A stretch of DNA of 64,000 nt from Vigna angularis. Its lineage: Eukaryota > Streptophyta > Magnoliopsida > Fabales > Fabaceae. The position numbers and the translations under genes are program-made. How positions within the stretch are numbered: the first letter of the stretch is position 1; every line of letters begins with the position of its first letter. Shown here piece by piece: positions 22,083 through 35,764 of this stretch. Where the stretch lies: assembly GCF_016808095.1 (NCBI RefSeq), contig NC_068979.1, forward strand, positions 30,444,376-30,508,375, written 5' to 3'. Under the pieces are notes generated by a model. It worked only from the letters and a program-made list of their open reading frames with translations. It did no database searches and was not told the DNA's origin.

Positions 22083-22859
22083 AGGTAATATAAAAACAAC
22101 TGATTATCCACTATAGCCTTTTCATATCACTCTGACTTGCACTAGAGATGTCTGCCATTGTTTTCCATTTTTTTTTTTTGGATATTTTTCTCTGGGGTAT
22201 GTGGAATTTAGCTAGTACAGCGATTTAAATGAATATAGGGCATTTAAACATTTTCGTATGTTAGATGGTTTACATATGTAGGAAGTGAAAAAAAAAAGTT
22301 TATGTTGTTTGGTTGAGCTAAATTAAAACAGTAATGATATGATTACGTTTGAGTGAATTTTTGTAATTTTTCAAAAAAAATAAAATAAGTAAAGATAATG
22401 TTAAATAAATATAAAATTATTGTGTGTTAAAGTATATTTTTCAAATTAAAAATGATGTTTAGGAACATGGAATAGCTTATATAATGTTGTAAGCAGTTTC
22501 ATAAGAAAAATAAATCAAAATGAACAACAACAAAAACTTTCATTTTTAGCTTTCAAAAATTATTTGAATTAGTTTTGGTTGTTCTTTTTTATCATACAAT
22601 TTCATAAACTTCACCTAACTCTTTTATAATTTGCATAACTTACTTGGAATATGAAAACCAAATACTTTTCGAACATTGTTTCATTAAAGAAAATTAAAAG
22701 ATTCCTTAGTTTTTGCCCTAATTGGTTGGTGTCTTGTCCTTTTTTTTTCAGGAGATCTCTGTGGCCAAGTCTAATTGAGGAGAATCACAAATACAAAAAT
22801 GTAATCTCCAGATTTTTTAGTGGCTGCTTTATATTTGTTGTGGCAGAAGCCTATTGATT

Positions 22860-23415
22860 TTCACAAACATGATATGTTAGCTTAACAAGAACATTCACAA
22901 ACCCAAGTTTTTTTAACCTTTTAACTTTATTGGTGACTGAATACTCTTATGAGGAATTTATGGATTTGCAATTTGGTGATATAGTATTCCTTTATTTTAT
23001 TGTTTGACCAGTACTAATTTTGACTCAAGATTATGTTTAGTTGCATTGGATTGGATAAAATGTTGTTTTCTAATCAACTTGGCAAATATTGTTGCAAAAT
23101 GATTTGCTATGAGAGAAGAATACACAAGACCATAGGAATACAATTGTATTTAGAAATAGACAAAGGTTGGTGAGAAATTTTTTGGGATACGGATGAAAAA
23201 CAAAATATCAAAACCAAAATTTTCATACTCTGATTAATGTTTATGTCCAAAAACATGCATCTAATCTATCTTAAAATAGTTCAAAAGTGTGTTTAAAATA
23301 GAGGTCTCATATACTATATTACTATTATTTTTATTTTCATTATGCTATTTGTTATTTTGTTAAGTTCTTTAGGGAGTATCTTTGCAAAGGAAATGATTGT
23401 ATTTTGGATCTATAA

Positions 23416-23419
<4 letters not shown>
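22860..23419. other. Intergenic DNA after the RING gene
   Basis: The first part may be 3'UTR of the RING gene if the 3'UTR intron is real. Beyond that I see no feature. Confidence 0.4.

Positions 23420-23483
<64 letters not shown>
23420..23483. repeat. (TA)n microsatellite
   Basis: About 64 bp of alternating TA. Confidence 0.95.
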
Positions 23484-23486
<3 letters not shown>

Positions 23487-25159
23487 AAAGAGTTAACGAG
23501 TACTATTAATAAGCCAAGAGAGATGCAAGGTACTTGGAAAGTTATTGAAGTAATTGTTGCCATGCTCATATAATTCTTTATTAAAATATGTAAAACCTTT
23601 CATAATATATTGAACGAAATCACTAATAATAATAATAATTAATATGATGTGTAAATGAATAATTTTACTCATGCATTATATCTTGATCTTTTAATTGCTT
23701 GCATGCAGAGAAGAGCATTAATAGAATTTTGTGTTTCTCTTTTTAAATCAACATGATTTTATTTCTCAAGATTCTTTGTCTGATTTGAATTACCTACTTT
23801 GCATGCTTAATTGCCAATTGATTTCTTTTTATTTTATTTCTTTTTAATCCGATTTTTCTATTTTATCATAATCCGGTTGAATCCATGGAAGCAATAAATT
23901 ATGATAATAGAGAGAATATAAAACTTGTCCTTTATGATATCAAAAAGATGCCTCTAGACAAATTACAATTCACCAGTAATAGTATCTCTCTCTATTCAAT
24001 ATGATGGATGAATTAATTATGTTATAGAAATTTTGAGTCCAGATATTTTCTAGTGAGTTTTTGATATTTTCTTTTATTATGCTTTCAAAATACACTTATT
24101 TAATATATTAAAAGAGTTAAAATATTTTAAATATCAAAATTAATGTAATTAAGAAACAGATAAAATGCACAATACACAAAAAGAAAAGCAATAAAAAAAT
24201 ACAAATTCATGAAGATTTAATAAAATACTCATATATGTATTTTCAATCATATTTTTTAGCTAGAAGATTTAATAAAATACTCATATATGTATTTTGTAGC
24301 ATTAGTATGCATAAAGGCACTTGATACGTCCATCAAAAACTGAAAACAATCCTTTTAAACAAAATGTAAAATAATTTTTTTTTATCTGTTAGTTTTATTA
24401 ATAAGAGGATTTAAACTTACAACCTTTTCTATCTATCCTGTCAAACTTTTCAAATTAACCTTATATCTTCTAAATATTCACAATCCCCCATTTCAACCTT
24501 GTAACTCTTAAAATAATAATTTACTAGTAAAATGTACCACAAAATTTATTTTATAAAAGTAATACAAAAAGCTAATTAAATATCCAAGATTATGTATTGC
24601 TTGTTAAAAACTCATGAAAATAATATTCTCAACGGGTCTTATACACCAGCACTGCACAAAATAAAATATTTTTTTTCAGTACATCATAGGTTTAAATTGT
24701 TTCCACAGTTCATTTTTTTAATAAAATGAGATCTTCAGACTTACTAAGCCTAAAGAAAATGGTTTAATTTATTCAAACTTGGAAGTACAAAGTACCAAGA
24801 GAATCCTAAATAATCATCTATTCGCTTAAACACTTCAAAAACTCTAGATCAAGAGTCATATATCCTCTTCTGTACACAACTAGAAGAACAAACCACCCTC
24901 AAAAACTCCAAACACAACCCCAATTGATTTTAGACACAAACACAATGAATATTGTGCCCCTAAAATTTGCCATACAATATTCAGGGCAATACTAAAACAC
25001 AATTGGAAACTAATTCACCAACACATAAGAGTCAGGCCATCATGAAAAGAATTTATGCTCATCCACGTTATATACATGTGATCTTTTTCTGAAAAGAATC
25101 CAATTATACTGATACAGATTGTGAAAGTGTGTCAATGCCATTGCCTAAAACAGATGTTT
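23484..25159. other. AT-rich intergenic DNA
   Basis: No gene is seen. A 29-bp direct repeat (AGAAGATTTAATAAAATACT... followed by CATATATGTATTTT) occurs at about 24208 and 24263. The right end, 24640-25159, is the likely 3'UTR and flank of the S-acyltransferase gene on the minus strand. Confidence 0.4.
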
Positions 25160-28100
25160 TCATTTGACGTGTCTCTTTCGAGTAACACGGAAGTTTGGCA
25201 AAAATCTCGTTACAGAATATTGAAAACCAAAAAATCTAACAAGGTTTTGACAATCTTTCTTCTCTTCTTCATTATCTGCTTGTGGACTCAAGTGACTCAA
25301 ATAAGTTTTCCCCTCGTATATATAGGAGAGCTGCTGCCACAAAAGAACGGTCAATCCTATCTGCAACGAAACACTTGCAATGAACAGATAAGCAAGAATG
25401 AGTCCTCTAGAGGAAAGAAGCAGGGCAGATCTCAGGAATGCAACAACAATTTCATTCAAAATTCTCCATGCCAGATAGGTTCCACTAACCCCGTCTATGT
25501 GCCTAAGGGAGTATTTCAACGGTGGCCACAGATGCGAGCCTGCATATACAGACATGATAGAGACATAGATTGTACTCAACACTGCAGAAATCAGAAAGCC
25601 AATGAAGCTCCGGTGATTAGCTGCACCAACACAGTTCCCAATCTGCCAAAGAATTATGACCAAACGAGCATTAAGACAAAGCAAGTTTATAATGCTATTG
25701 TATCACTCTAACCACCAAAAAATCCTCCATTCTAGAACAGTTGGTAGGTAAAGATTACAGGAGCGCTAAAAAAATCAGTCATCTTCATGCCTGAAGGGAG
25801 AATTCTCTCTTGGATGCTTACGGACATCATTCTGTGTTACAAGAATAATTATACAGTTTTTTCCTTTGTGAGATTGAGTGTTGTGCGTGTTCAGTGTGCT
25901 AACCTGAGTGTGTCCCGGGTTTCTTGCTATCAAGAAACCTATCAGGTTTCCCTATATTATACTTTGAATTATTATAAGAAAAGGATTTACATGAGTAATT
26001 AAACAAACAATTCACAACAACAAAGAAACTCTTTAGCAACAGCCAAACTAAGATCCATACAAAAGTATACAGCTAAAACTTGGAATGTATACAATATATG
26101 TTAGGTTTCTTGGTGACAAAAAACCTAGATTCTATCTCAAAATAAACAATCACAAACAGAGAAATGAATCCTCACTTTGAGGCAGCAGTTTATTGAATGG
26201 AAAATACTGAAAACAATCAACAACCTCCAAAGGAAAACATTCCCTTCTACACAGAACAGTCCCTCTTCAGAAATGAAACACTCAACAACCAGAACTAGTA
26301 CACGCCTCCCTCCTTAAAAGACAGAAACCGCCTAACTACCAGTAAAAACTTTCCCTAACTGCTATTTAAACTCTTTCTAACTACCCCTAACCACTTCTTA
26401 CTAACTTCTATGTTTTATTTTTCCTAATGTAAACCTTCAAAGACCTATCAATATACCTAAAAACCCATGGTTAAAAGTTGTACAATTAAAGAAGGTGTGC
26501 ATTAATTACTATATAAATCAAAAGTTGAAGTGCTGATTGCAACAATGAAATTGATATTTCCATAACTAGAAGATGATGGAAAGTGAAAACTTACAAATGG
26601 GCAGTGATGATCCATGTCCAGGATGCATTTTCTACAAGAACGACAATGATGAGCTCTAGGTGACTTTGGTTTCGAGCAGTAGTGACAAAAAGTATAATTT
26701 TCAAGGTCACCTTTCCCTACAGCAGGGTAGCTTCCCCATAACACATTTGCTGGTGCGCCAGCACACCTAAATGCTGAAAAGCTGAAAAAGGAAACGGTGG
26801 CAATGGACAGTGCTGCTGTAACGATTGAGTGAAAAACTCCACAAAGAATACTGATAGAAAAGACAACAGGATAAACTGCCCAAACCCCACCAACTGCACA
26901 AAGAAACATGTACAAGAAAATAACAAAATAATTCAGTCCATTTTTAGAAGAACAAGGATTAACTGACAATAAAACATTTAAAGAAGAAGTACTGCTGATA
27001 GGATGATCTGTTATAGTTTGACATTCCTAGGGAGAAAAATAAATAATAAACCAAAGAACAATTTCCTCGGCACTACAAGATCCTAAAAAGCACCAACTAC
27101 AACTAAAACTATAACATCAAATCCATGCACTCTTTACATACCCAATCCAAACTCAATAAAACAATGTAATAAAATCATCTTTTTATGTCATCGGGCATAT
27201 AAAATCTTAATCTAGTCACAATGCAAATTAGTGAGTAGATTGCAGATCAAAACTTAAAATTGCAGGATATGGTCTCTACACGCCAAAGCAGACCAGATCT
27301 ATACCAAAGGTATTCACAGTTTATTGATTTAGCAATAAATTACAAACAAGATATCTCTCTAAATTCTCAGAGTGTCAAACTAGCTTATTTTTTGAGATTT
27401 CCAACATATTATTCTTGCCTATTATAAAAGCTGAATATATAAGCACAAAGATTGGTTTTTATATCGGGAAAAATATATAGATGCCCGAATTCCATCAGAT
27501 AAATAATAAATTAGTAAAGAAAAGGCTTCCTTGACTAACCAGAAAACCTAGGTATTCAAAAACACTGCTGGGAAATGGAGAGGGCATTTTCTAATACAGT
27601 GGAATTTTTTTCCTTTGCTCAAACAAAAAGTAGAAAAGGAAAGAATAAGAAAACAAGATGGAATCTTGAAAGAGCCAAGAAATATGAATCTGAAATTAAA
27701 TTATATTTCAGAAACAATGTTAAAAATAAAAACGAAAGAGGAGTTCTTGTTAAGAAATTACATATTCTGGTTTACGAACAATTAGCACAAGGAGTGCTTA
27801 TTGAGTAACCATTTAGTGACTAATTTTTCTAAATAAAAAATTGTAAAAATAATTCATTACTAGTGATTTTCCCATTTTTAAAGGGAAGGCAATATTTTAT
27901 TGGAAAGATAAAGAAAGAGGAAAACATAATATTATGGCAGAAGAATGCCAGGCCTTTTACAAAATATTTCATAATTTCATTTTTGTATGGGATAAAGCGA
28001 TTTTTCTGGGCTTCTGCCTAATTTTATTCAAGAGGGTTTTCACTTGTAGAGATGTAAAAAGATTGCTTAAATTTGTTTGTCTGATGTGCCTTTCTTGTAC

Positions 28101-30585
28101 GCTGTAGATTTTCTGAATTATTTTGGTTGAATTTTCTTTTCATTTAGCTTATCTCATACTCTAAACCTTCGGATCACGTATATTTATAAGTCCCCCAAAG
28201 TACTACGACCAAAGCACTAGACTGTAGTAACAGAAGACTTGTACACCATCTCTCAATTTGAATCTATCAAACAATCTTCTGACACTAGGCAGATATTTGA
28301 TAAAAATATGTTGGCAGGAAGAGAAAAACAAAGAAAAGGAGGAAAATTTTTAAAATAACACCTACCCTGACAAAAATAAAAACAAGTCTGCTCATTATTG
28401 ATGACAATAGATAAAAGTAGAAAACAACAGGAACAACAGAGACTTACATATTACAAAAAATATAAATACGAGGACAACAGAAACAAAGCATCGATCACGC
28501 ACTACTCTCCACCTGATGCACCTCTGGTCACGTTTCTTTTTGTTCTGATCTGTAATAGCCCCACACCAGCCACATTTGAAAGCAGATGCACATGATGGAA
28601 GCAAAACACGCAGTCCACAACCCCAGCATATTGTTTCATAATTCTCAGTAACCTCAGTTACATATTGCTCCTATATGTGACTTACATGAGCAACCAAGGA
28701 AGCTACAAAATTTTCAAACTGTAGAGAGAAAAAAAAGGCAAGCAATAACAGCCATGAACTCATCTATTTACTAAATGACTGAGACCGAGAAATCATAAGG
28801 GCTAACAATAATGATGTCCAAAATCATATGATTTCCAGAGATGTTACAAACTTCAATTACTACTACAAGAAACAAAAACAAAATATAATTATACATTATT
28901 CTTTTTCCCAATGTTAAAGATTCACAATTTTTTGTCTGATAAATAATAATAAGAATGATAATACATTAAGGAGCTTGTAATTTGACTAAAAGTGGAATTT
29001 GAAGGGGAAGTAGAATTCTCTGTATTTGTTGTATAATTCAGCAATGATGGATTTCATGCACTACCTTGGTAGCAGAGGATTACAAAGAAGAAACAGAATA
29101 AGAGGGTCAGAGGTCAGAAATTCACTCATACCCCCACTCTCTCTCCCTAATTGAAATATATTCTATTTTCTGGCTCACACAAAATCCCTCATACATGTGT
29201 TGGTTAGCCTAGTCACACCCTTTTCCTCTTTTGCTCATTTCATGAATCAGCTGCCACATTTTGTGTTATCTCCGAAAGAGCATTTCCATGACCCACTCCA
29301 CTACTATTTGTTACAGAGCTCCAACCTACGGCTAAAGGAATTGATTACCCACACATAAGCAAACTCAAATACCCAGTTTCAGATATTTTGTTCACATCGA
29401 ATTAATGTGTGCTTTCCATTTGGGGGCAAAGGATTTGATTATAAGCACGACATAATATTTGAAATTAAAGGGTTAAGTCTCATATGCCAACTTGCATCCA
29501 TCCTGATGTAGGGAATTTCTAAGAATGAATGATACAGTTGTGCTAGGATGTGCACAGTTGCCATAACTCCCTTGTCTTAACAATATGTTTTTGTTTCAAC
29601 ATTTTCTAGGGAAAGAATGGCATTTTCTTAAAACCTATCTCACACAGCTTCCACCAAAAAGAATTGTTTTTCCTTTCCCCAAAATAAGCTAATTGAAACG
29701 CACAAGGTGTGATAGATTGATATCTCTTTCAGTTTAACATTTTGTCATTTCATAGATAAGGATCCATTAAATGTCCTGCAAAGTTGAGCATGTTGTGTAC
29801 TAGAAAACTTGGAATAGAAAAAGAACACTTTCCACTGGTTTTATACAACAAAAACATGTTTTGGTATAAAGTCAATATGAACTCATTCTGGAATGAAACC
29901 AAACCTTTCCATACAATCCCACTCTGATCTAAGTTCCCTACTTTTTACCTTCTCAAACAACCACACCCACAACAATTTACATCATAACAAGGGCAAAACT
30001 AACATTTTACTCCCTGCTCCAGAGGGGCAATTTCCTATTGACCCCGTGCCATTCCTTTTCTTGGTATTCTAAAAACTTCCTCACTCAAAATTAAAAAGGG
30101 TATTCGAGAACAAAAATCCAGAGTGTTTCCTAACAACCTGATTTTGTGACAAAGCAATTTAACATTTGATTTTCTGTTCAATTCAACAACTACACTTGCA
30201 AGAGTACCACATCAAATAACAAAACTTCGACTAAAGTAATTAAAACAATAATAACAAAAAAAAAACGTGATAAACATGATTTCTTCTTTCCTCCCTTTCA
30301 TAATATTAGTCAATGAAACACATTTCAAGAGATTAAACGCAGGCCACTATCTATTTAACCAAAAAAATACATCTTCGGTTCGGGGTTAAAGTTTGAATAC
30401 ACGGTCAGACTCAGATATAACAGAAATAATGATTTGATTTAACAACTGATAAAAGAAACGATGATAATCGACAAACAAATAAAAGACAAAGAATAGAATC
30501 CAAATAAACAAATAAAGAGAAAACGATCGAAAGATGAAAACGGGTATGATGTGGAACCAACCTGGGTCGAAGAAGAAGAATCCAT
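25160..30585 (-). CDS. DHHC-type protein S-acyltransferase (4 exons)
   Basis: Minus-strand exons 30585-30562, 28670-28448, 26893-26595 and 25642-25160 join in phase to give 342 residues. The enzyme transfers palmitate to protein cysteines at membranes. Near the N terminus two CxxC pairs (C23/C26 and C41/C44) form a small zinc-ribbon-like unit. Two membrane segments lie around 72-125, then the Cys-rich domain ([18 protein letters not shown]) with DHHC at 177-180, then two further membrane segments and a basic tail ending RKRHVK. The order matches the plant PAT11/PAT12 group, whose members are about this long. Exon 1 encodes only MDSSSSTQ, and its small size is the least certain part. Intron 3 separates DHHCPF from [10 protein letters not shown]. 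All introns are GT-AG. Confidence 0.88.
25905..26470. repeat. Intron 3 insertion with two similar hairpins
   Basis: Two short hairpins built on GGTTTCTTG...CAAGAAACC stand at about 25918-25946 and 26103-26130. DNA up to about 26470 is less AT-rich than ordinary intron and contains repeated CTAACTACC motifs (26330-26400). It may be a retroelement fragment inserted in the intron; no ends were found. Confidence 0.3.
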
Positions 30586-31116
30586 AACAGTAAGAATTGG
30601 AAGCTAAGTTAGAACCCGAACAAACTTGACGAAGGGGTTTTCAATTTTGTTTTTCATCTCAATAAATCGCACGTGACGATGACGCAATTCAAACAAATGC
30701 TGTTCGGTTCACCATTTCCCACACTAGCCAAAACCGGTTCGGTTCAAAACCATTCCTGGCATATGAACCGAGGACATTTCTTTTTGCACTCCATGGTTTC
30801 CATGTACAGCCCCATAAATTTAAAATTCCAAGTTTATTTTTATGCTATTAAATGTCTGACATTGTGAAATTTAAGATAATTGAAGATGAATTAGTTAAAA
30901 AGGATTATGTTAAAACTTTCACATTAGATGATGTAAGTAAAATTTGTTATTATTTGTGTAAAAATGTGACACATCATATATGATTATGTTATATGATTAT
31001 GTTGTAATGTATTTATCTAAGTACTTGATATGCAAATTGACTTACTTTATGGCTTATGGGGTAACATTCAGATTATATTTGTAACTGTGATATTGAAGTT
31101 TCTTACAGAGAACATA

Positions 31117-31118
<2 letters not shown>
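30586..31118. other. 5' flank of the S-acyltransferase gene
   Basis: This is the presumed promoter side of the minus-strand gene. GAACCGAACAGCATTTG-like and CGGTTCGGTTC motifs near 30705-30750 are locally GC-richer. No confident TATA box. Confidence 0.3.

Positions 31119-31186
<68 letters not shown>
31119..31186. repeat. (TA)n microsatellite
   Basis: About 68 bp of alternating TA. Confidence 0.95.
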
Positions 31187-31190
<4 letters not shown>

Positions 31191-32839
31191 AGGATGTGAA
31201 AGAAATTATAAATATAAGAGATAAAAAAGAACTTACATTTCAATGTAACTAGAAGACAAAAATGTGATTATCCATTTTAATTATGATAGTAAACTAGTAC
31301 ATGATGGAGAAGAGTGAATTCTGAAGGTAATATGTGAGAGTCATGATCATGAGTTGATTGTTCAATTAGTATATCATTCAAATGTTAACATAATTAAACA
31401 TAACGAGAATTCAATGTTGTTTGACATAACTAAAAGTTTAGTAAGTCAACAAACACCTTACTTTGAAGGAGAACAAAAGAAAAATGTGACCATTATAAAT
31501 AAGTGTATAATGTTAGTTGTGCATATAAAAGATCTAAGAAAGGACAAAAAAAACTTAAATGCAACATTTAATTATGTTGTTAGAATGTGACATGTATATT
31601 CAGTAGAGTAGCTTTGATGAGTCATCACAAGTTGTTACACTTATAACCTTTGGTAATAAATTATCTTACTCGAGGATTTTTTTTGAATTACAGCTCAAGT
31701 AATCGATTATAAGTGAAGTCGTGCCCTTTACATGACTTTGGCACTATGTAATCAATTTCAGAACTTGGTAATTTGTAATCAATTCCAGAACTTGGTAATT
31801 GATTAACAGAGCCTGAAAACGTGTGAAGAGTGCATGACTTCACTTTTTCTTGTGTGTCAAAGGCAAAGTCATGCACCCCCTGCACGACTTCTTCATATGA
31901 AGTTGTTTTGAGGCAGCACAACTTGCCTATTTCCGTAAAAAAAAAATTACCCACATTCGTAAATATCACACCATTTTTGCATATTTTTATAAAAAAATCT
32001 TGCATGTGAGTTTAACTTTTGACTAACTGGGTTCAAAAATTCGACTCACAATTATGTGATTTTGTTCTTGAAGATTTTGTTCTCTCTTTAACATCTTCAC
32101 AATTAGATCTTATTGAAAGACCTTCACCTTAAAAAAACTTGTTAATCAACTTTAGAACATAAGCATATACTTCAACATACATATATTTGTGGAATATTAA
32201 TTGTGAATTTACTATATCATTTAGGAATCAAATCATTTATAAACATTACATACGATTGAAATAACATACAAACTCTAGGGAGATTTAAATAAAGTTTAAA
32301 AACTTTTTGCAATTAGTAGTAGATGTTATTTGTAGGAGTTACGCAAACATTATATTGCAATGTTTAATATAGTCTGTTTTCTTTATCTTTTAGAACAGTG
32401 AAGAACATTTAGGATATTGTTTAGACATATATTACGTTTAGCATGTTATCTTAGATGATTTATTTGATAAGCACTATTTTGTTAGACAGTTTTGTTAAAT
32501 TTTAAAATAAAAGATTTTTAGACGATCTTCTCTTAAAGAAGAATAAAATTGGGTACCCTTCCTCTATTCTATGTAACTCTCTTGTTATGTTCTACGTTGA
32601 GACGTGCTGTTCAGGAAATATAACCAGAAATGCTAAATAATGGTTTCATACTTCTGTAGAGATATAAAAGAAAGAAATCATATTACAAAGATAAAAAAGA
32701 AAGCAGTGCAACATGTACAATTACATAACCAAGCCTCCATATTTATTCAGAAAAGCGAAGTTGTATAACAAGAAATCCAAATACAATGTTTGATCATTCC
32801 TTAACTTCATATGAACATCATCATCCAACCAAAGAAGCA
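31187..32839. other. Intergenic DNA, possible decayed retroelement piece
   Basis: No gene is supported. Near 31740-31800 the phrase AATC(A)ATTCCAGAACTTGGTAAT is repeated twice in tandem. 32700-32839 is the 3' flank of the YSL gene. Confidence 0.4.
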
Positions 32840-35764
32840 TCAAGGACCACCATTCAAGAAGGTGTCAACCTTCTTATTGACAGAACTAGACAAGAACTTC
32901 ATGCAAATTGGTGGACTGGCTCCAGCAAGACTCAGTATAGCAGCAGGAACACTCCACAAAGAATCACCACATATAAGTCCAGATGCCAAAGCAGGACCAA
33001 AATCATTTGCTTTTGATTTGTTCTTTTTCTCCCACAAAAACAGAATCAAGCTCCCAATGCACATGTCAATAGCAAAGTACCCACCAAGATAGAATGGGAT
33101 GGCCAAAGCCATGGCGTTAGGAACAAACCTATATATCCTATACTTGGTCTCATAATGCACCAACAAATCACGCACTATGTTAATAAACACAGCCAAGAAA
33201 AAGAATATGATAGCCAGTTGGAGACAATGTTTGGGGAGAGAAGAGAAACCTTTTGCCCCAAGAAGGGCCATTCCACGGTAAACTTCTCCATAGGGTGCAG
33301 GGTAAGAGCCTTGAGGGTCACCAAGTTTGTAGGCCTTGTGGAAGAACCAAAACATCAAAGGGGACACAAGACACCCTGTGGCAGTACCTAAAACTTGGCT
33401 AACAAACATTGACCTTGGAGATGCAAGAGTGAGGTACCCGGTTTTGAAGTCTTGCATCAAATCAGAAGCTGTTGAAACAATGCTCATCATGACACCACAT
33501 GATGCAAGGCCTGCAATGATGCCTCCATTCTCAAGGCCAACCCATGAACTGAATATAATTATGGCAACTTTGCCATAGTTTGATGCCAAAGACCAATCAG
33601 TGAGGCCACATCCATAGGCATTGCAGAAGGCTAGAATAGGAGCCATGAGGTAAGTGATTAGTACATGATACCATTTCAGCTGAGGAAAGATGTGTGACAC
33701 TGTTATGATGGAAATAACTGCAAGAACAATGTAGCCACTGAAAGCTGCCCAAGAGGGAATCTGATCTTTCAAGAAATACTCAGTGCGACGTTGAGTATCT
33801 AAATCTGCACTTGGGATTTTATCAACATCGTCCGGGTTTGGATGGAGTGACTCTTTTTTCTTAAGGTGTTCCGTGATAAGACTATAGGCAACTCTTATCA
33901 GCATGATGACACAATGGTAAAGACCGTCACCAAGCATCATAGCAATTGCAGTGAAGACCTGTTCATGGATTTTTCTTATGATTAGCACTACACAGTTAAA
34001 TGTTGTAAACAAATTTTAACTTCAAAATGACATGTTACAAACTATGAACTATGAAGCTTGCTAAGTGGATATATATGCTTACCCTATATCCTTGGATGCT
34101 ACTTAGACTGCTAGGAGATAAATCTGCACTATACCAGATTCCTTTCTTTTGCTCAATCCAAGGCCATAGGATTCCCCATGAGATTATTGCTCCAAGAAGC
34201 AGAGATACATTTATCAAGTAAGGGCAAATCATTCCAACTCCAACATAGGTAGATGAGAAATCAAAGTAGAACCTGTAAATTTTGTATTCAGATTATTGAT
34301 TTTATTACTTAAATACAATACAGTCATAGGGAGAAAAGAGTGTTGGGAAATATGCACAGTATGAATTAGTATACTCTCACTATGAGGATTATAGTCTAAT
34401 TAAAGAAATATGTTGCTAGATGAAAAATTCAGTAATCTGATTTGTCTTGATTTCTAGTGATATGCCAATCAATCTTAAATAAAAGAAGACAAGATACATT
34501 TGGCTGGAAGACATATATGCATACCTTTTGCTGTAGGCTTGGAGACCAAATGTGGGAAAAGTGCTGAACCCACAACCATCTCCTGCAGTGAAAAACCACT
34601 GGAAAAAACCAAAAGCAAAGCTGCCACAAAAACTTTTGAAAAGCAAAGCAACCTGTTTCCTGTTTACACAAGAATGGTAAAGTTAAGTACGCCAAAAAGT
34701 TAGAAAAAGATCAGTTTATTGCACATGGTGTACTGTCTGTTTATGTATACATATGAATTGCAAAACCATACTTTGCTAGTTTTGCTCCTTTTGGTGTGTG
34801 TAAGCTATTGACAAGAAGAGCTGTGGCAGTTCCACTAGGGTATGTTAGTTTGTACTTCAAAATCATCATCTGTGAAATGTCAATTGAAATTTTATGTTCA
34901 ATAAACTGCAATGAAATTTACATGAATGAAGGTGAAACTGTAAAACTTTGCTATAGTTTTGTTTCAACCTACCTTTCTCAGGGGAACTATAGAGAAGAGA
35001 CCAACAAAACTAACAACAAAGAGGAAACCAAACATCCAACCAAGGGAGAGACTTTTTGTATTGATTGGTGTGTTCCCCCCATCAACTTGAGCAGCAATGT
35101 ATGGACTCATCCCGAGTAGATAACTTCCCATGCCACCTTTTCACACCAATATTAAATATAAGTAAAACATATTATGCAGTAATCAAAGCCAACAACTCAG
35201 TATTAGTCAAAAATTGGGGAAAACAAAAGATTCAAGGCGAATTCATTAAGAAAACAAAGATTTTATATACAGAAGTCCTATTATTTAATGTGTTACCCTG
35301 AACCTAATATACTGGTTTTCATGTTTTTTTTTTTAACTAACAACATGCATTCATTGCTGTGTTATATATACCAGCTTTGAAAAGTAATTACAAAATATAG
35401 GAGCAAAAGGGTGGTCAATGAAAGAGATAATTAAAAACTCACTGCTGAATGCAATTCCAGAAGATGCAACAACGAAGGTTTGAATGACAGTGTTCTCCTG
35501 GCGAGTGAAAGGTTCTCTGAGAAGGCCACATTTGTTGAGGAGGGTAGTGTAGGACTTGATCACTGCAAAGCCCAACAATCCAGCAGCTACATTGAGGGAT
35601 GGAATGATCCCTGTGGTGAAGTTGAGTTTGCAGACAATGAAGTTGAAAAGAAGACTGAGAACAAAGCTTGTGACCACTGATCTCACTGTGATTTGCTTTG
35701 TCCATGGTGGCACCCTTGTGTTCCTGAATGCCTCTTCACCCTTCCCGTTACCCTCTTCTTCCAT
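32840..35764 (-). CDS. YSL5/7/8-type oligopeptide transporter (6 exons)
   Basis: Minus-strand exons 35764-35443, 35136-34973, 34869-34772, 34659-34525, 34272-34083 and 33958-32840 join in phase with GT-AG introns to give 675 residues, the usual YSL length. Yellow Stripe-Like proteins of the OPT family are multi-pass membrane carriers of metal-nicotianamine chelates; in Arabidopsis the YSL7/8 branch also imports a bacterial peptide, syringolin A. Visible family signatures are [78 protein letters not shown] and the C-terminal [20 protein letters not shown] and [13 protein letters not shown]. The N terminus is hydrophilic and acidic. The substrate cannot be read from sequence. A fragment of intron 1/exon 1 is duplicated at 41897-42056. 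Confidence 0.93.

Noticed and set aside
27575..27808. 77-codon basic open frame in intron 2 of the S-acyltransferase gene
   Set aside because: Lys/Asn-rich composition expected from AT-rich intron DNA; no start context or homology visible.
31354..31590. 78-codon open frame
   Set aside because: AT-rich sequence without recognisable motifs or neighbouring exons.
33155..33578. Plus-strand open frames opposite YSL exon 6
   Set aside because: They are shadows of a strongly supported transporter exon.
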